From: an uncultured Bacteroidales bacterium
Lineage (GTDB): Bacteria; Bacteroidota; Bacteroidia; Bacteroidales; Paludibacteraceae
Length of the DNA stretch: 47,526 bases
Reading direction: 5' to 3'
NCBI GenBank assembly: GCA_900317345.1
Contig: ONGK01000014.1
Location: forward strand, 1 to 47,526
Below the pieces are notes generated by a model. That model was not told the origin of the DNA, searched no databases, and was given only the letters and a program-made list of their open reading frames with translations. Positions within the stretch are counted from its first letter, which is position 1; each line of letters begins with the position of its first letter. The translations under genes and the position numbers were made by a program. Shown one piece after another: positions 1-7,528 of the stretch.

Positions 1-26
1 GAACGGTCAAATTTTTCTTTTGCCAT
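1..26 (-). CDS. tuf: Elongation factor Tu, first codons only (runs off the left edge)
   Basis: Read on the minus strand, bases 26 to 1 start with ATG and give MAKEKFDRS, the typical N-terminus of bacterial EF-Tu, the GTPase that brings aminoacyl-tRNA to the ribosome. Only nine codons are in the window, so the call rests on this short match and on context: four tRNA genes in the order Thr-Tyr-Gly-Thr lie just upstream, the same order that precedes tufB in Escherichia coli. A hairpin terminator at 104-141 separates the last tRNA from tuf. I see no TAnnTTTG promoter between them, so tuf may depend on read-through. Confidence 0.8.
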
Positions 27-103
27 AGTAATTCTTTAATTTTTTATTAACGTTAATAAACAAAAAATGTTTTTGTTTCTAATTCGCTTTTGTTTTTACT
101 TAA

Positions 104-141
104 AAAAGGCTGGTCAATGTTTGACCGTTGACCTGCCTTTT
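104..141 (-). terminator. Hairpin terminator or attenuator between tRNA-Thr and tuf
   Basis: Arms 104-117 and 128-141 pair, with a single mismatch in the middle of the stem. On the minus strand the hairpin is followed by a run of six T. It sits after the last tRNA and 78 bases before the tuf start codon, so it could end the tRNA transcript or attenuate read-through into tuf. Confidence 0.65.
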
Positions 142-143
142 TA

Positions 144-218
<75 letters not shown>

Positions 219-220
219 AA

Positions 221-296
221 TGGAGCGGAAAACGGGACTCAAACCCGCGACCCCCAGCTTGGAAGGCTAGTGCTCTATCGACTGAGCTATTTCCGC
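221..296 (-). tRNA. tRNA-Gly (anticodon TCC)
   Basis: The reverse complement starts GCGGAAA and ends TTTCCGC-T-CCA, giving a seven-pair acceptor stem and an encoded CCA. The anticodon loop is CTTCCAA, so the anticodon is UCC, reading GGA and GGG. The T loop is TTTGAGT. It is processed from the same transcript as the neighbouring tRNAs. Confidence 0.95.
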
Positions 297-322
297 AAAA
301 ATCCCGCTATGGAATTTTTGCA

Positions 323-382
323 GGAGTCTTGGCTGCATCGAGTTGCGAATGCAAGCATTCACTCGCCTTGCACAAGACTTCC
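323..382. repeat. Long imperfect stem-loop in the Gly-Tyr tRNA spacer
   Basis: The 112-base spacer between tRNA-Gly and tRNA-Tyr contains an almost continuous inverted repeat. GAATGC/GCATTC around a two-base loop (347-360) forms the tip. CGAGT/ACTCG, TGCA/TGCA and GTCTTG/CAAGAC continue outward with small bulges. A GCGAC/GTCGC dyad follows at about 392-406. It may be an RNase processing signal in the tRNA precursor or a dispersed palindromic repeat. Confidence 0.6.
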
Positions 383-408
383 GCGTAAAGGTGCGACTTG
401 CGTCGCAG

Positions 409-490
409 TGGGTGCGGATGGATTCGAACCACCGAAGTCGAAGACAGCAGATTTACAGTCTGCCCCATTTGGCCACTCTGGAACACACCC
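409..490 (-). tRNA. tRNA-Tyr (anticodon GTA)
   Basis: This is a class II tRNA with a long variable arm. The acceptor stem GGGTGTG pairs with CGCACCC. The anticodon loop CTGTAAA carries GUA. The variable arm lies around TGTCTTCGACTTC and the T loop is TTCGAAT. The discriminator is A and no CCA is encoded, unlike the Gly and Thr(GGT) genes in the same cluster. Confidence 0.95.
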
Positions 491-511
491 ATTTTCAAAG
501 ATCACCTTGAG

Positions 512-584
512 AGCCTCTAGTCGGACTCGAACCAACGACCGCTGGATTACAAATCTAGTGCTCTACCAACTGAGCTATAGAGGC
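512..584 (-). tRNA. tRNA-Thr (anticodon TGT)
   Basis: The acceptor stem GCCTCTA pairs with TAGAGGC. The D arm is GCTCAGTTGGTAGAGC and the anticodon loop TTTGTAA has anticodon UGU, reading ACA. The anticodon stem has one A-C mismatch. No CCA is encoded. It is the first gene of the tRNA-tuf transcript. Confidence 0.95.
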
Positions 585-652
585 GGCGTCGCGCGAGCGA
601 CGGCTCAATATGATTCGCGACTGCGTCGCTCATGTAAATTTTTGCCGTGCTC
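585..652 (-). repeat. Palindromic element beside tRNA (copy 1)
   Basis: Read on the minus strand this 68-base block matches the block at 28205-28272 at most positions. Both contain a GAGCGACG...CGTnGCTC dyad and the shared words GAGCACG, CAAAAATT and TATTGAGCCGT. Here it abuts the 5' end of tRNA-Thr in the leader of the tRNA transcript; the other copy lies near the 3' end of tRNA-Arg. No open frame of interest is present. Confidence 0.65.
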
Positions 653-746
653 TCGCTCTTCGGTCCGAGTGCACTTCGTTAGCGCTCGTCCCGATTTTGT
701 CATCGAGCGGAGAGCGTCATCGAGACACTTCCGACGAAAAAGCGTG

Positions 747-777
747 CAAAGGTACTGCTTTTTTTTGAACTGACCAA
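747..777 (-). promoter_or_regulatory. Promoter of the tRNA-tuf operon
   Basis: On the minus strand a -33 TTG (777-775), 20 bases, and a -7 TACCTTTG (754-747) match the Bacteroidota housekeeping sigma pattern. The tract between them includes a long A run. Transcription would start near 740 and run through the palindromic element into tRNA-Thr at 584. Confidence 0.75.
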
Positions 778-1287
778 ATATTTTTAGAAGAAAAATCAAA
801 AAAAATGCATTTTTGCGTAGTTTGGTTCAATTTTTGGGCTGTTTTCGTGCGCGTACGCAATCCTATTTTATAAATATAAGCAACTGCATCCGTTAGAAAA
901 ATGATGAGTTACGGCATAAAAATTTGTCGCCTTAGAAGCACCGGTTCTTGCACAAATCGATGTGCATAAAGCACTCAAAAAACGTCGGTATGGCGCATAA
1001 ATACAGGCGAACGGTTTATCTAAAATGCGGAGAGATGCAACAAAAAGTATATATATACTATGTATATATATAGGAAGAAGTGCAAAAATGACAAAAAATC
1101 GCGTCTATCATATGGGTATCCTATGGGTATGGTATGGGTATCCTATGGTAAGGGATGCTGAAGAGTAGGTAAATGGTAGTATATAGGGCAGGTGAAGGAG
1201 TGTGGGGTTATAAACTGTGCAAACAACAATCTTTTACCCGAAAACAACAAATTATACAAGCATATTTGATTTTTTTCGGGCAAAATC
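778..1287. other. Non-coding region between the divergent tRNA and ddl units
   Basis: I see no credible gene here. The region is AT-rich. It holds an 11-bp TA-rich inverted repeat with a three-base loop at 1048-1072 and an 11-bp-period tandem repeat at 1111-1154. Open frames across it have no recognisable protein features. The ddl promoter follows at 1288-1318. Confidence 0.6.
1111..1154. repeat. 11-bp tandem repeat upstream of ddl
   Basis: Three close copies of TATGGGTATCC/GG (1111-1121, 1122-1132, 1133-1143) are followed by a degenerate fourth unit. It lies about 135 bases upstream of the ddl promoter. The 11-bp period is shared with unrelated repeats upstream of manC and glnS in this window. 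Confidence 0.85.
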
Positions 1288-1318
1288 TTGCATATTTGAA
1301 TTTTTTGTAGTAAATTTG
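1288..1318 (+). promoter_or_regulatory. Promoter of the ddl operon
   Basis: TTG at 1288-1290, 20 bases, then TAAATTTG at 1311-1318 fit the Bacteroidota -33/-7 consensus. The start codon of ddl at 1367 lies about 42 bases after the expected transcription start. Confidence 0.75.
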
Positions 1319-1366
1319 TACCCGATTTTAGATTAGGGGTAAAAGGAACCCTGAAAATATGCACAG

Positions 1367-2443
1367 ATGAAACGCAATATAGCAATTATCGCAGGAGGCG
1401 ACAGCAGCGAGTACGAGGTGTCGCTGCGGTCGGCAGCGGGACTATACTCCTTCATGGACAAGGAGCGGTATAACATCACCATCGTTCGGCTGCACGGCCA
1501 AGACTGGCAGGCTCTGCCGGATTATAACGGTACGAACCCGGAGGTTCTGTCCGGCGCAGGCGAGCCGATAGACAAGAATGATTTTTCTTTTGCGCGCGGG
1601 GGCGTGCGTCGCACGTTCGATTTCGCGTATATCACGATACACGGTACACCGGGCGAGAACGGCGTTCTGCAAGGTTATCTGGACATGATCGGCCTGCCCT
1701 ACTCCTGTTGCGGCGTGCTGGCGGCGGCAATGACATTCAACAAATATGCCTGCAACCACTACTTAGAGGGTTTCGGCTTCCATATCGGCAAATCAATCCT
1801 GCTTCGCAAACAGGAATACCGAATGATGAACGAAGACCATAAACTGCGTATCATCGACCAGGTGATGAACGAATTAGGTTTGCCGTGCTTCATCAAATCG
1901 AATGTGGGCGGTTCGTCCTTCGGTTGCACCAAAGCGAAGAAGCCGGACAGCATCCTTCCCGCCATCGAGCGTGCGTTTGAAGAGGGCGACGAGGTGATTT
2001 GCGAATCGTACATGAAAGGAACAGAAGTGACCTGCGGCGTATATAAGACCAAAGACAAAGCGGTCGCTTTCCCGATAACCGAGGTGGTGACGAAGAATGA
2101 GTTCTTCGACTACGACGCCAAATATCGCGGGCAGGTGGACGAGATAACTCCTGCGCGTATCCCGGACGCTGTGCGCGACGCCATCCAGTCGGAGACGCTG
2201 CGTATCTACGACATCATCGGCGCAAACGGCATCATCCGCGTGGACTGGATAATTACTCCGAATGGACAATGGACAATGGACAATGGACAATGGACAGGGG
2301 ATATGCCGAAGATAAACCTCCTTGAGGTGAACACCACGCCGGGCATGACGCCGACGAGCTTCATCCCGCAACAGGTACGGGCTGCCGGTTTGGATATCAA
2401 GGATGTGCTGACGGATATTATCGAGAACAAGTTCTCGAATTAA
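1367..2443 (+). CDS. ddl: D-alanine--D-alanine ligase
   Basis: Ddl joins two D-alanines with ATP in the cytoplasm to make the dipeptide end of peptidoglycan precursors. The N-terminal motif GGDSSEYEVS (residues 10-19), HGTPGENG (92-99), the ATP-grasp glycine-rich segment KSNVGGSSFG (177-186) and LLEVNTTPGM near the end are all present. The length of 358 is a little above the usual 320-340. Part of the excess is an in-frame insert encoded by five copies of the heptamer AATGGAC (2261-2295), giving NGQWTMDNGQWT at residues 299-310, just before the metal-binding EVN strand. The reading frame stays open through the insert. It is the first gene of a plus-strand unit with a prenyl synthase and an unknown protein. 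Function is clear; whether the insert affects activity is not. Confidence 0.95.
   Translation: MKRNIAIIAGGDSSEYEVSLRSAAGLYSFMDKERYNITIVRLHGQDWQALPDYNGTNPEVLSGAGEPIDKNDFSFARGGVRRTFDFAYITIHGTPGENGVLQGYLDMIGLPYSCCGVLAAAMTFNKYACNHYLEGFGFHIGKSILLRKQEYRMMNEDHKLRIIDQVMNELGLPCFIKSNVGGSSFGCTKAKKPDSILPAIERAFEEGDEVICESYMKGTEVTCGVYKTKDKAVAFPITEVVTKNEFFDYDAKYRGQVDEITPARIPDAVRDAIQSETLRIYDIIGANGIIRVDWIITPNGQWTMDNGQWTGDMPKINLLEVNTTPGMTPTSFIPQQVRAAGLDIKDVLTDIIENKFSN
2261..2296 (+). repeat. Heptamer tandem repeat inside ddl
   Basis: Five perfect head-to-tail copies of AATGGAC plus one extra base lie within the ddl coding frame. Three units make 21 bases, so the encoded peptide repeats every seven residues (NGQWTMD). 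This part of the Ddl family is normally a short loop, so the repeat looks like an insertion or expansion. Confidence 0.9.
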
Positions 2444-2480
2444 GTAGAAAGACCGTGGCAAAGCCACTCAAAGCAGAAAA
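2444..2480 (+). repeat. Short palindromic element between ddl and the prenyl synthase
   Basis: GTAGAAAGACCG, then a GTGGC-AAA-GCCAC hairpin, then TCAAAGCAGAAA. The flanks AGACCG and TCAAAG match those of the elements at 34462-34517, 38458-38482, 46571-46610 and 47349-47365. This copy starts just after the ddl stop codon. Confidence 0.6.
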
Positions 2481-2489
2481 AGATTTATT

Positions 2490-3461
2490 ATGATAGATAT
2501 TAACAAAGCAATAGACGCCCTGAAATGGGAGAAAGAGCCGCGGGGACTGTATGAGCCGATATCGTACACCCTGGCTTCGGGCGGCAAGCGTATTCGTCCG
2601 ACGCTGACACTCATCGGCGCAGAGGCCATCGTGAACGGCAGCCTGCTGAACGGCGACGCGATAGAACAAGCGGTTCCTGCCGCACTGGCATTCGAGGTAT
2701 TTCATAACTTCACCTTGATGCACGATGATGTGATGGACCGCGCGGAGATACGGCGTGGACAACCGACCGTACATGTCAAATGGAACGACAACACCGCCAT
2801 TCTCTCGGGCGACCAGATGCTGATAGAGGCCTACAAACTGCTGAGCGATGTGCCGGCAGACAAACTGCCCCAAGTGCTCAAATGGTTCAACGAAATGGCC
2901 ACCGGTATCTGCGAAGGACAGCAGATGGACATGGACTTCGAGCATGAGAGCCATATATCCATAGATGACTATCTGAAGATGATTGAGCTGAAAACGGCCG
3001 TCCTGCTTGCTAACGCTTTGCGTACGGGCGGATACATAGCCGGCGCCAATGAGAGCGAGCAGCAGGCATTGTACGAATACGGCCTGCATATCGGTCTGGC
3101 GTTCCAGATACAAGATGACATCCTGGATGTGTACGGCGACCCGAAGACCTTCGGCAAAGCTATCGGTGGCGACATATGCAGCAACAAGAAGACCTTCCTT
3201 CTTCTTACCGCTCTGGAGACCGCCGACGCAGAGACCAAAGCGGAACTGCTGCAATGGCTGATAGCCACCGAGCATGACGAGCAGAAGAAGATAGCCGCTG
3301 TGACTGCTATCTATAGCCGTCTGGGCGTACGCGAAGCCGGCGAGACCGTCATGGAAGAGCATACATCGCTTGCCCTGGCACAATTAGACAAACTGCCGCA
3401 GAACGCAGCCACAGAGAAACTGCGCGTACTGGCAGAACAACTGGTAACAAGAAACAAATAG
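2490..3461 (+). CDS. Polyprenyl (trans-isoprenyl) diphosphate synthase
   Basis: The enzyme condenses isopentenyl diphosphate with an allylic diphosphate to make linear isoprenoids used for quinones and lipid carriers. GGKRIRP (31-37) binds IPP, and the two aspartate-rich motifs DDVMD (79-83) and DDILD (209-213) hold the Mg-diphosphate. The 323-residue length is normal. Phe74, five residues before the first motif, is a position that often limits chain length, so a shorter product such as farnesyl or geranylgeranyl diphosphate is possible, but product length cannot be settled by reading. It follows ddl by 46 bases and precedes the next gene by 11, so the three are probably co-transcribed. The stop codon is TAG. 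Confidence 0.92.
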   Translation: MIDINKAIDALKWEKEPRGLYEPISYTLASGGKRIRPTLTLIGAEAIVNGSLLNGDAIEQAVPAALAFEVFHNFTLMHDDVMDRAEIRRGQPTVHVKWNDNTAILSGDQMLIEAYKLLSDVPADKLPQVLKWFNEMATGICEGQQMDMDFEHESHISIDDYLKMIELKTAVLLANALRTGGYIAGANESEQQALYEYGLHIGLAFQIQDDILDVYGDPKTFGKAIGGDICSNKKTFLLLTALETADAETKAELLQWLIATEHDEQKKIAAVTAIYSRLGVREAGETVMEEHTSLALAQLDKLPQNAATEKLRVLAEQLVTRNK

Positions 3462-3472
3462 ACCAAAGACAT

Positions 3473-4240
3473 ATGCCTTACCGTCGATTACCTAACACAG
3501 ATTTAGCCCGCTTGCACGCCCTGCAGCACGCTATCCAGCGGGCGCAGTCAGCGGATTTCACCGAACAGGTTATTCCATACAAAGTTCAAAGCGAAGCACA
3601 ACGCTTCCTGGTTCAGTTCGAGAATGTGGTGATGCAGTCCAAAGACAGCTACACCAACGGCGTGAATGCCAACAAACAATACCGCCACATCGTGCAGAAC
3701 GCACGTATGTATATCTCGCATTTCATCCAAGTGCTGAACCTGGCCGTGATACGCGGCGAGATTAAGAAAGAGCAGAAACTGCTGTACGGCCTCGACCCAC
3801 ATCAACATGTGGTGCCGGACCTATCGACGGAGGAATATCTGCTGGAATGGGGCAAGAAAATCATCGAGGGCGAACAGAAGCGAATGGCGAATGGCGGTTT
3901 CCCGATTTACAACCCTGCGATAAACAAGGTGAAGGTGCATTACGATATCTTCTGCGAGCATCAGCGCCAGCACACCTTCCATGTTCAAAACGCCGAGCGC
4001 GTACACGGCGACCTGGAACCGCTGCGCGAGCAAGCAGACAAACTGATACTGAATATATGGAACCTCGTTGAGGATTACTATAAGGGCGAGTACCCCTATG
4101 CGAAACTGCTAAAATGCCAGATGTACGGCGTGATATACTACTATCGCAAGGGCGAACGAAAACTCACGGCCGAAACAGACCGTGAGCTGAAGATGATTCA
4201 GGATAGCCAGCCGACTATCCAATGGTTGAATGAGGAGTAA
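3473..4240 (+). CDS. Conserved protein of unknown function (255 aa)
   Basis: I do not recognise a named domain. The protein is soluble, mostly helical in appearance, with no signal peptide or membrane segment. It is rich in Gln, Tyr and charged residues, and includes YTNGVNANKQYRHIVQNAR and a Tyr-rich C-terminal part (YYKGEYPYAKLLKCQMYGVIYYYRKGERK). The overall look is like hypothetical proteins I associate with Bacteroidales. It begins 11 bases after the prenyl synthase and probably belongs to the ddl unit. Its 3' end overlaps the convergent cyclo-ligase gene by 26 bases. No function is claimed. Confidence 0.8.
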   Translation: MPYRRLPNTDLARLHALQHAIQRAQSADFTEQVIPYKVQSEAQRFLVQFENVVMQSKDSYTNGVNANKQYRHIVQNARMYISHFIQVLNLAVIRGEIKKEQKLLYGLDPHQHVVPDLSTEEYLLEWGKKIIEGEQKRMANGGFPIYNPAINKVKVHYDIFCEHQRQHTFHVQNAERVHGDLEPLREQADKLILNIWNLVEDYYKGEYPYAKLLKCQMYGVIYYYRKGERKLTAETDRELKMIQDSQPTIQWLNEE

Positions 4241-4817
4241 CGACACGGTCCATCTTGGGTTCGTGCCACAAATGCGGAATGGTGTGTTTCTTGAGCTGGA
4301 AATCGTAACAAACGCCTATCTTCTTCGCCAGCGGGCGCTTCGATAGGAATTTGTCATAATATCCCCCTCCGCGGCCGATGCGATGGCAATGGTGGTCAAA
4401 GACCACTCCCGGAACAAAAATCAGGTCAATAGCACCTTTGTAGGTCTCGGTCTGAGGTTCGGGAATGCCAAAACGCCCCTTTCGCATCATATCCTCGCCG
4501 GCATACGGACGGACCTCCATCGAGTGGCGATGGGTGACAGGAAAAAGGAAGGTTTTTTGACCCTCATACTTGGCAAGGAGCGGACGCAGGTCCACCTCGT
4601 TATGAATGGGATAATAAATGAGCACCGTGTTTGCCTCGCGGAAAGCAGCCAACTGCTCAATCTGCGCTACGACACGCGATGACTGCTCGGCGACCTGGTC
4701 CGGGGTCATCAGACGACGCTTCTGCTCGGCGATAGAACGGAGCTCAGCCTGCTCGCGACGGGCATAAAACCACGGGAGCAACCTTTTTAAATCGTGTATT
4801 TGAGATTCGAATAACAT
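4215..4817 (-). CDS. fau: 5-formyltetrahydrofolate cyclo-ligase
   Basis: The enzyme uses ATP to convert 5-formyl-THF to 5,10-methenyl-THF, returning a storage folate to one-carbon metabolism. Family features are VLIYYPIHNEVDLRPL, GRFGIPEP, IDLIFVPGVVFD and the C-terminal GRGGGYYDKFL phosphate-binding signature. The 200-residue length fits. The first 25 or so residues (MLFESQIHDLKRLLPWFYARREQ) are an extra N-terminal stretch compared with common relatives, and no internal ATG offers a better start. A strong minus-strand promoter lies at 4877-4907, inside the start of the divergent lipoprotein gene. The 3' end overlaps the convergent neighbour by 26 bases. Confidence 0.92.
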   Translation of the reverse strand: MLFESQIHDLKRLLPWFYARREQAELRSIAEQKRRLMTPDQVAEQSSRVVAQIEQLAAFREANTVLIYYPIHNEVDLRPLLAKYEGQKTFLFPVTHRHSMEVRPYAGEDMMRKGRFGIPEPQTETYKGAIDLIFVPGVVFDHHCHRIGRGGGYYDKFLSKRPLAKKIGVCYDFQLKKHTIPHLWHEPKMDRVVTPHSTIG

Positions 4818-4862
4818 ACGACGTATTGATTGAATAAATTAACGACTGAATGAATTGATGAT

Positions 4863-4870
4863 TAGCTTTG
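4863..4870 (+). promoter_or_regulatory. Possible -7 box for the DUF6242-like lipoprotein
   Basis: TAGCTTTG at 4863-4870 fits the -7 consensus and lies 30 bases before the lipoprotein ATG at 4900. I find no clear -33 TTG at the expected distance. It faces the minus-strand -7 box at 4877-4884 with six bases between them. Confidence 0.35.
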
Positions 4871-4876
4871 CGGGTG

Positions 4877-4907
4877 CAAAGGTACAAAAAAAAAACGAAA
4901 TGCGCAA
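4877..4907 (-). promoter_or_regulatory. Promoter of the 5-formyl-THF cyclo-ligase
   Basis: On the minus strand TTG (4907-4905), 20 bases including a long T run, and TACCTTTG (4884-4877) match the consensus. The -33 box lies inside codons 2-3 of the divergent lipoprotein gene. Confidence 0.7.
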
Positions 4908-6228
4908 ATTTTTCTATATAATTATCGCTGCAAGCCTGGTCGTGCTGGCCGGCTGCGACGGCCCGGCAACCAAGACCCAGCCTTCGTCCGTGGCTAAACT
5001 ATCGACATTCGCATTCGCGAAGAATGACTCGATGCCCGGCCTTGCAAAAGCCGTCTTTACCATCGAAGAACGTCTGGACACCGGCTTGGTGTGGAACCAA
5101 GACTCGATGCAGTACGGCACGCGTCTGGACAGCGTTGTCCCCCGATGCACCTTCGTGGCGACGCCCGGAGCCGCTTTCTTTACGCTGCCCGATACCGTCT
5201 GCCGTCTCACCGGCTATGACACGCTCAACTTCACCAAGGGACCGATATACCTCACTATCCGCTCGGCGGACAAATCGACGCTCAAGACCTACGAGATACG
5301 CGCTACTGTACACAAAGTGGACCCGGATTTGTACACCTGGACCCAGCTAACCGACGGTATCTATCCGAAAGACGACAGCGAGCAACGGGTTGTGGAACAG
5401 GGCGACGAATTTGTGATGATGGTGTCCAACGGCTTTGAGTTGAACGCCTACCGCTCCGCAGACGGCGCCAGCTGGACCGATTTAGGCGAACCGGTAGGTC
5501 TGCCCGCCGGCACCAAAGTGCGTCAGATTATCAGCGACGGCACTATGCTCTATTATGGCCAGCAGAACAAGATTTACACCTCTCTCGATGCTATTCACTG
5601 GGCAGAGAATGACGTCGATTACTCCGTGGTCACCATGATTTTCTACTGGAACGAAGAAGTATGGGCGCTGGTGGAGCATAACGGTTATGAGCTGGCGACT
5701 TACCAACCCGGCGGTCTGGTACTCAGCGGGTTGCAACCCAATGATTTCTTCCCTGTGAGCGATTTTGCAACCGTCACCTTCCAAAGCGCCAGCTGGCGTG
5801 AACGGGCTATGATAATCGGCGGCTTTGCAGAAAACGGAGCGTCCCTCAACACCCGTTGGAACCTCGAATACTCGCCGCATATCAAGGAGAATAACGGCTA
5901 CAGGCTCGAAGAATTCTCGATTGACAGGCCCGAATTCAAAAGCATGACGGGCATCTCCGTCATCTCCTATAACAATCAGTTGCTCCTTTTCGGCGGCGTG
6001 GACGCAAAGATGAGTTATTTCGGACGCGACATCCTCATCTCCAAGAACGAAGGCCTCACATGGGAGAAAGCCGACAGCACAAAGAACCAGCTGCCGGAGG
6101 TCTATCAAGCCCGGCAGAAACAGACCGCCATTGTACGGGACAATAACATTTACCTATTTGGCGGACAAGACGCCAACACCACATACAGCGACGTCTATAA
6201 AGGACGCCTGAACTCCATTGACTGGTAA
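4900..6228 (+). CDS. DUF6242-like lipoprotein with beta-propeller-type repeats
   Basis: I chose the ATG at 4900 because it gives a clean lipoprotein signal: MRK, a hydrophobic core, and the lipobox LAGC with Cys19 as the lipidated residue. An upstream in-frame ATG at 4855 would put 15 polar residues before it. Residues 30-150 form a cadherin-like or Ig-like N-terminal region (FAFAKNDSMPGLAKAVFTIEE), as in Bacteroidales DUF6242 proteins. The rest carries repeated strands with Kelch-like ends (NNQLLLFGGVDAKMS, DNNIYLFGGQDANTTYSDVY). It is probably anchored to the outer membrane. The function is unknown; ligand binding is a guess from the fold. pgk follows by 28 bases. Confidence 0.8.
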   Translation: MRKFFYIIIAASLVVLAGCDGPATKTQPSSVAKLSTFAFAKNDSMPGLAKAVFTIEERLDTGLVWNQDSMQYGTRLDSVVPRCTFVATPGAAFFTLPDTVCRLTGYDTLNFTKGPIYLTIRSADKSTLKTYEIRATVHKVDPDLYTWTQLTDGIYPKDDSEQRVVEQGDEFVMMVSNGFELNAYRSADGASWTDLGEPVGLPAGTKVRQIISDGTMLYYGQQNKIYTSLDAIHWAENDVDYSVVTMIFYWNEEVWALVEHNGYELATYQPGGLVLSGLQPNDFFPVSDFATVTFQSASWRERAMIIGGFAENGASLNTRWNLEYSPHIKENNGYRLEEFSIDRPEFKSMTGISVISYNNQLLLFGGVDAKMSYFGRDILISKNEGLTWEKADSTKNQLPEVYQARQKQTAIVRDNNIYLFGGQDANTTYSDVYKGRLNSIDW

Positions 6229-6256
6229 AAACATTAACAACTAAATATTTGATATT

Positions 6257-7504
6257 ATGACGATTAAAGATTACAAATTCGCCGGCAAGAAGGCGATTGT
6301 TCGTGTGGATTTCAATGTGCCACTCGATGAAAACGGTAAGATTACAGATGACACCCGTATCCGCGGTGCGCTTCCTACGCTCAAGCACATTCTGGACGAA
6401 GGCGGTGCGCTCATCATCATGAGCCACATGGGCAAGCCGAAAGGCAAAGTGCAGGCTAAGTTCAGTCTCAGCCAGATTGTAGATGCCGTCAGCGCTGCGC
6501 TCGGCCGTCCTGTTCAGTTTGCAGAGGACTGCGCAAAGGCTCAGGACAAAGCCGCTGCGCTCAAACCGGGCGAGGTACTGATGCTGGAGAACCTTCGCTT
6601 CTATCCGGAAGAGGAGGGTAAACCGGTAGGCATTGAGAAAGAAGACCCGGCTTACGAGGCAGCCAAGAAAGAGATGAAGGCACGTCAGAAAGATTTCGCC
6701 AAAATCCTTGCTTCCTACGCAGACTGCTATGTGATGGATGCCTTCGGTACCGCTCACCGCAAGCATGCTTCGACGGCTGTCATCGCAGACTACTTCGATG
6801 CCGACAACAAGATGCTCGGCTTCCTCATGGAGAAAGAAGTAGCCGCCGTTGACGCTATCCTCGGCGACATCAAGCGTCCGTTCGTAGCTATCATGGGCGG
6901 TTCGAAAGTAAGCTCGAAAATCGGCATCATCGAGAACCTGCTGGGAAAGGTGGACAAACTCATCCTCTGCGGCGGAATGACCTATACGTTCGCTAAGGCT
7001 CACGGCGGTGAGATTGGCGGCTCTATCGTGGAGCTCGACAAACTCGATGTAGCTCTGGGCGTTGAGGAAATGGCAAAGAAGAACGGCGTAGAGCTTGTGC
7101 TCGCTCCGGATGCTATCTGCGGCGACAGCTTCAGCAACGATGCTAACCAGAAGATTTTCCCGTCCAACGCTATTCCTGAGGGTTGGGAAGGTCTGGATGC
7201 AGGTCCGAAAGCACAAGAGAACTTCCGCAATGCTATCAAGGGCGCCAAGACTATCCTTTGGAACGGTCCTGCAGGCGTGTTTGAGTTCGATAACTTCTGC
7301 GACGGCAGCCGTGCTATCGGTGAGGCGATTGCAGAGGCTACGGCCAACGGAGCCTTCTCGCTCATCGGCGGCGGCGACAGCGTAGCGTGCGTGAACAAGT
7401 TCGGTCTCGCAGACAAAGTTTCGTATATCTCAACCGGCGGCGGTGCACTGCTCGAGGCTATCGAGGGTAAAATTCTGCCGGGCGTTGCAGCTATCAAAGG
7501 TTAA
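6257..7504 (+). CDS. pgk: Phosphoglycerate kinase
   Basis: Pgk transfers the acyl phosphate of 1,3-bisphosphoglycerate to ADP in glycolysis, in the cytoplasm. All landmark segments are present in order: [11 protein letters not shown] near the N-terminus, [34 protein letters not shown], the [10 protein letters not shown] nucleotide-domain motif, [14 protein letters not shown], the GGGDSVA phosphate loop and the C-terminal [14 protein letters not shown]. The length of 415 is typical. It starts 28 bases after the lipoprotein and is followed 24 bases later by a DUF3127 gene. I see no clear promoter directly upstream, so it may be read from the lipoprotein promoter. Confidence 0.98.
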   Translation: MTIKDYKFAGKKAIVRVDFNVPLDENGKITDDTRIRGALPTLKHILDEGGALIIMSHMGKPKGKVQAKFSLSQIVDAVSAALGRPVQFAEDCAKAQDKAAALKPGEVLMLENLRFYPEEEGKPVGIEKEDPAYEAAKKEMKARQKDFAKILASYADCYVMDAFGTAHRKHASTAVIADYFDADNKMLGFLMEKEVAAVDAILGDIKRPFVAIMGGSKVSSKIGIIENLLGKVDKLILCGGMTYTFAKAHGGEIGGSIVELDKLDVALGVEEMAKKNGVELVLAPDAICGDSFSNDANQKIFPSNAIPEGWEGLDAGPKAQENFRNAIKGAKTILWNGPAGVFEFDNFCDGSRAIGEAIAEATANGAFSLIGGGDSVACVNKFGLADKVSYISTGGGALLEAIEGKILPGVAAIKG

Positions 7505-7528
7505 AGAACAAAGCATAATCACAATACA

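Noticed and set aside
1048-1072. Origin or operator from the TA-rich inverted repeat
   Set aside because: Simple TATATA inverted repeats are common in AT-rich spacers, and no DnaA boxes or neighbouring regulator support a role.
2418-3383. A 321-residue open frame antisense to the prenyl synthase
   Set aside because: The plus-strand frame has full catalytic motifs; the antisense frame is a codon-bias shadow.
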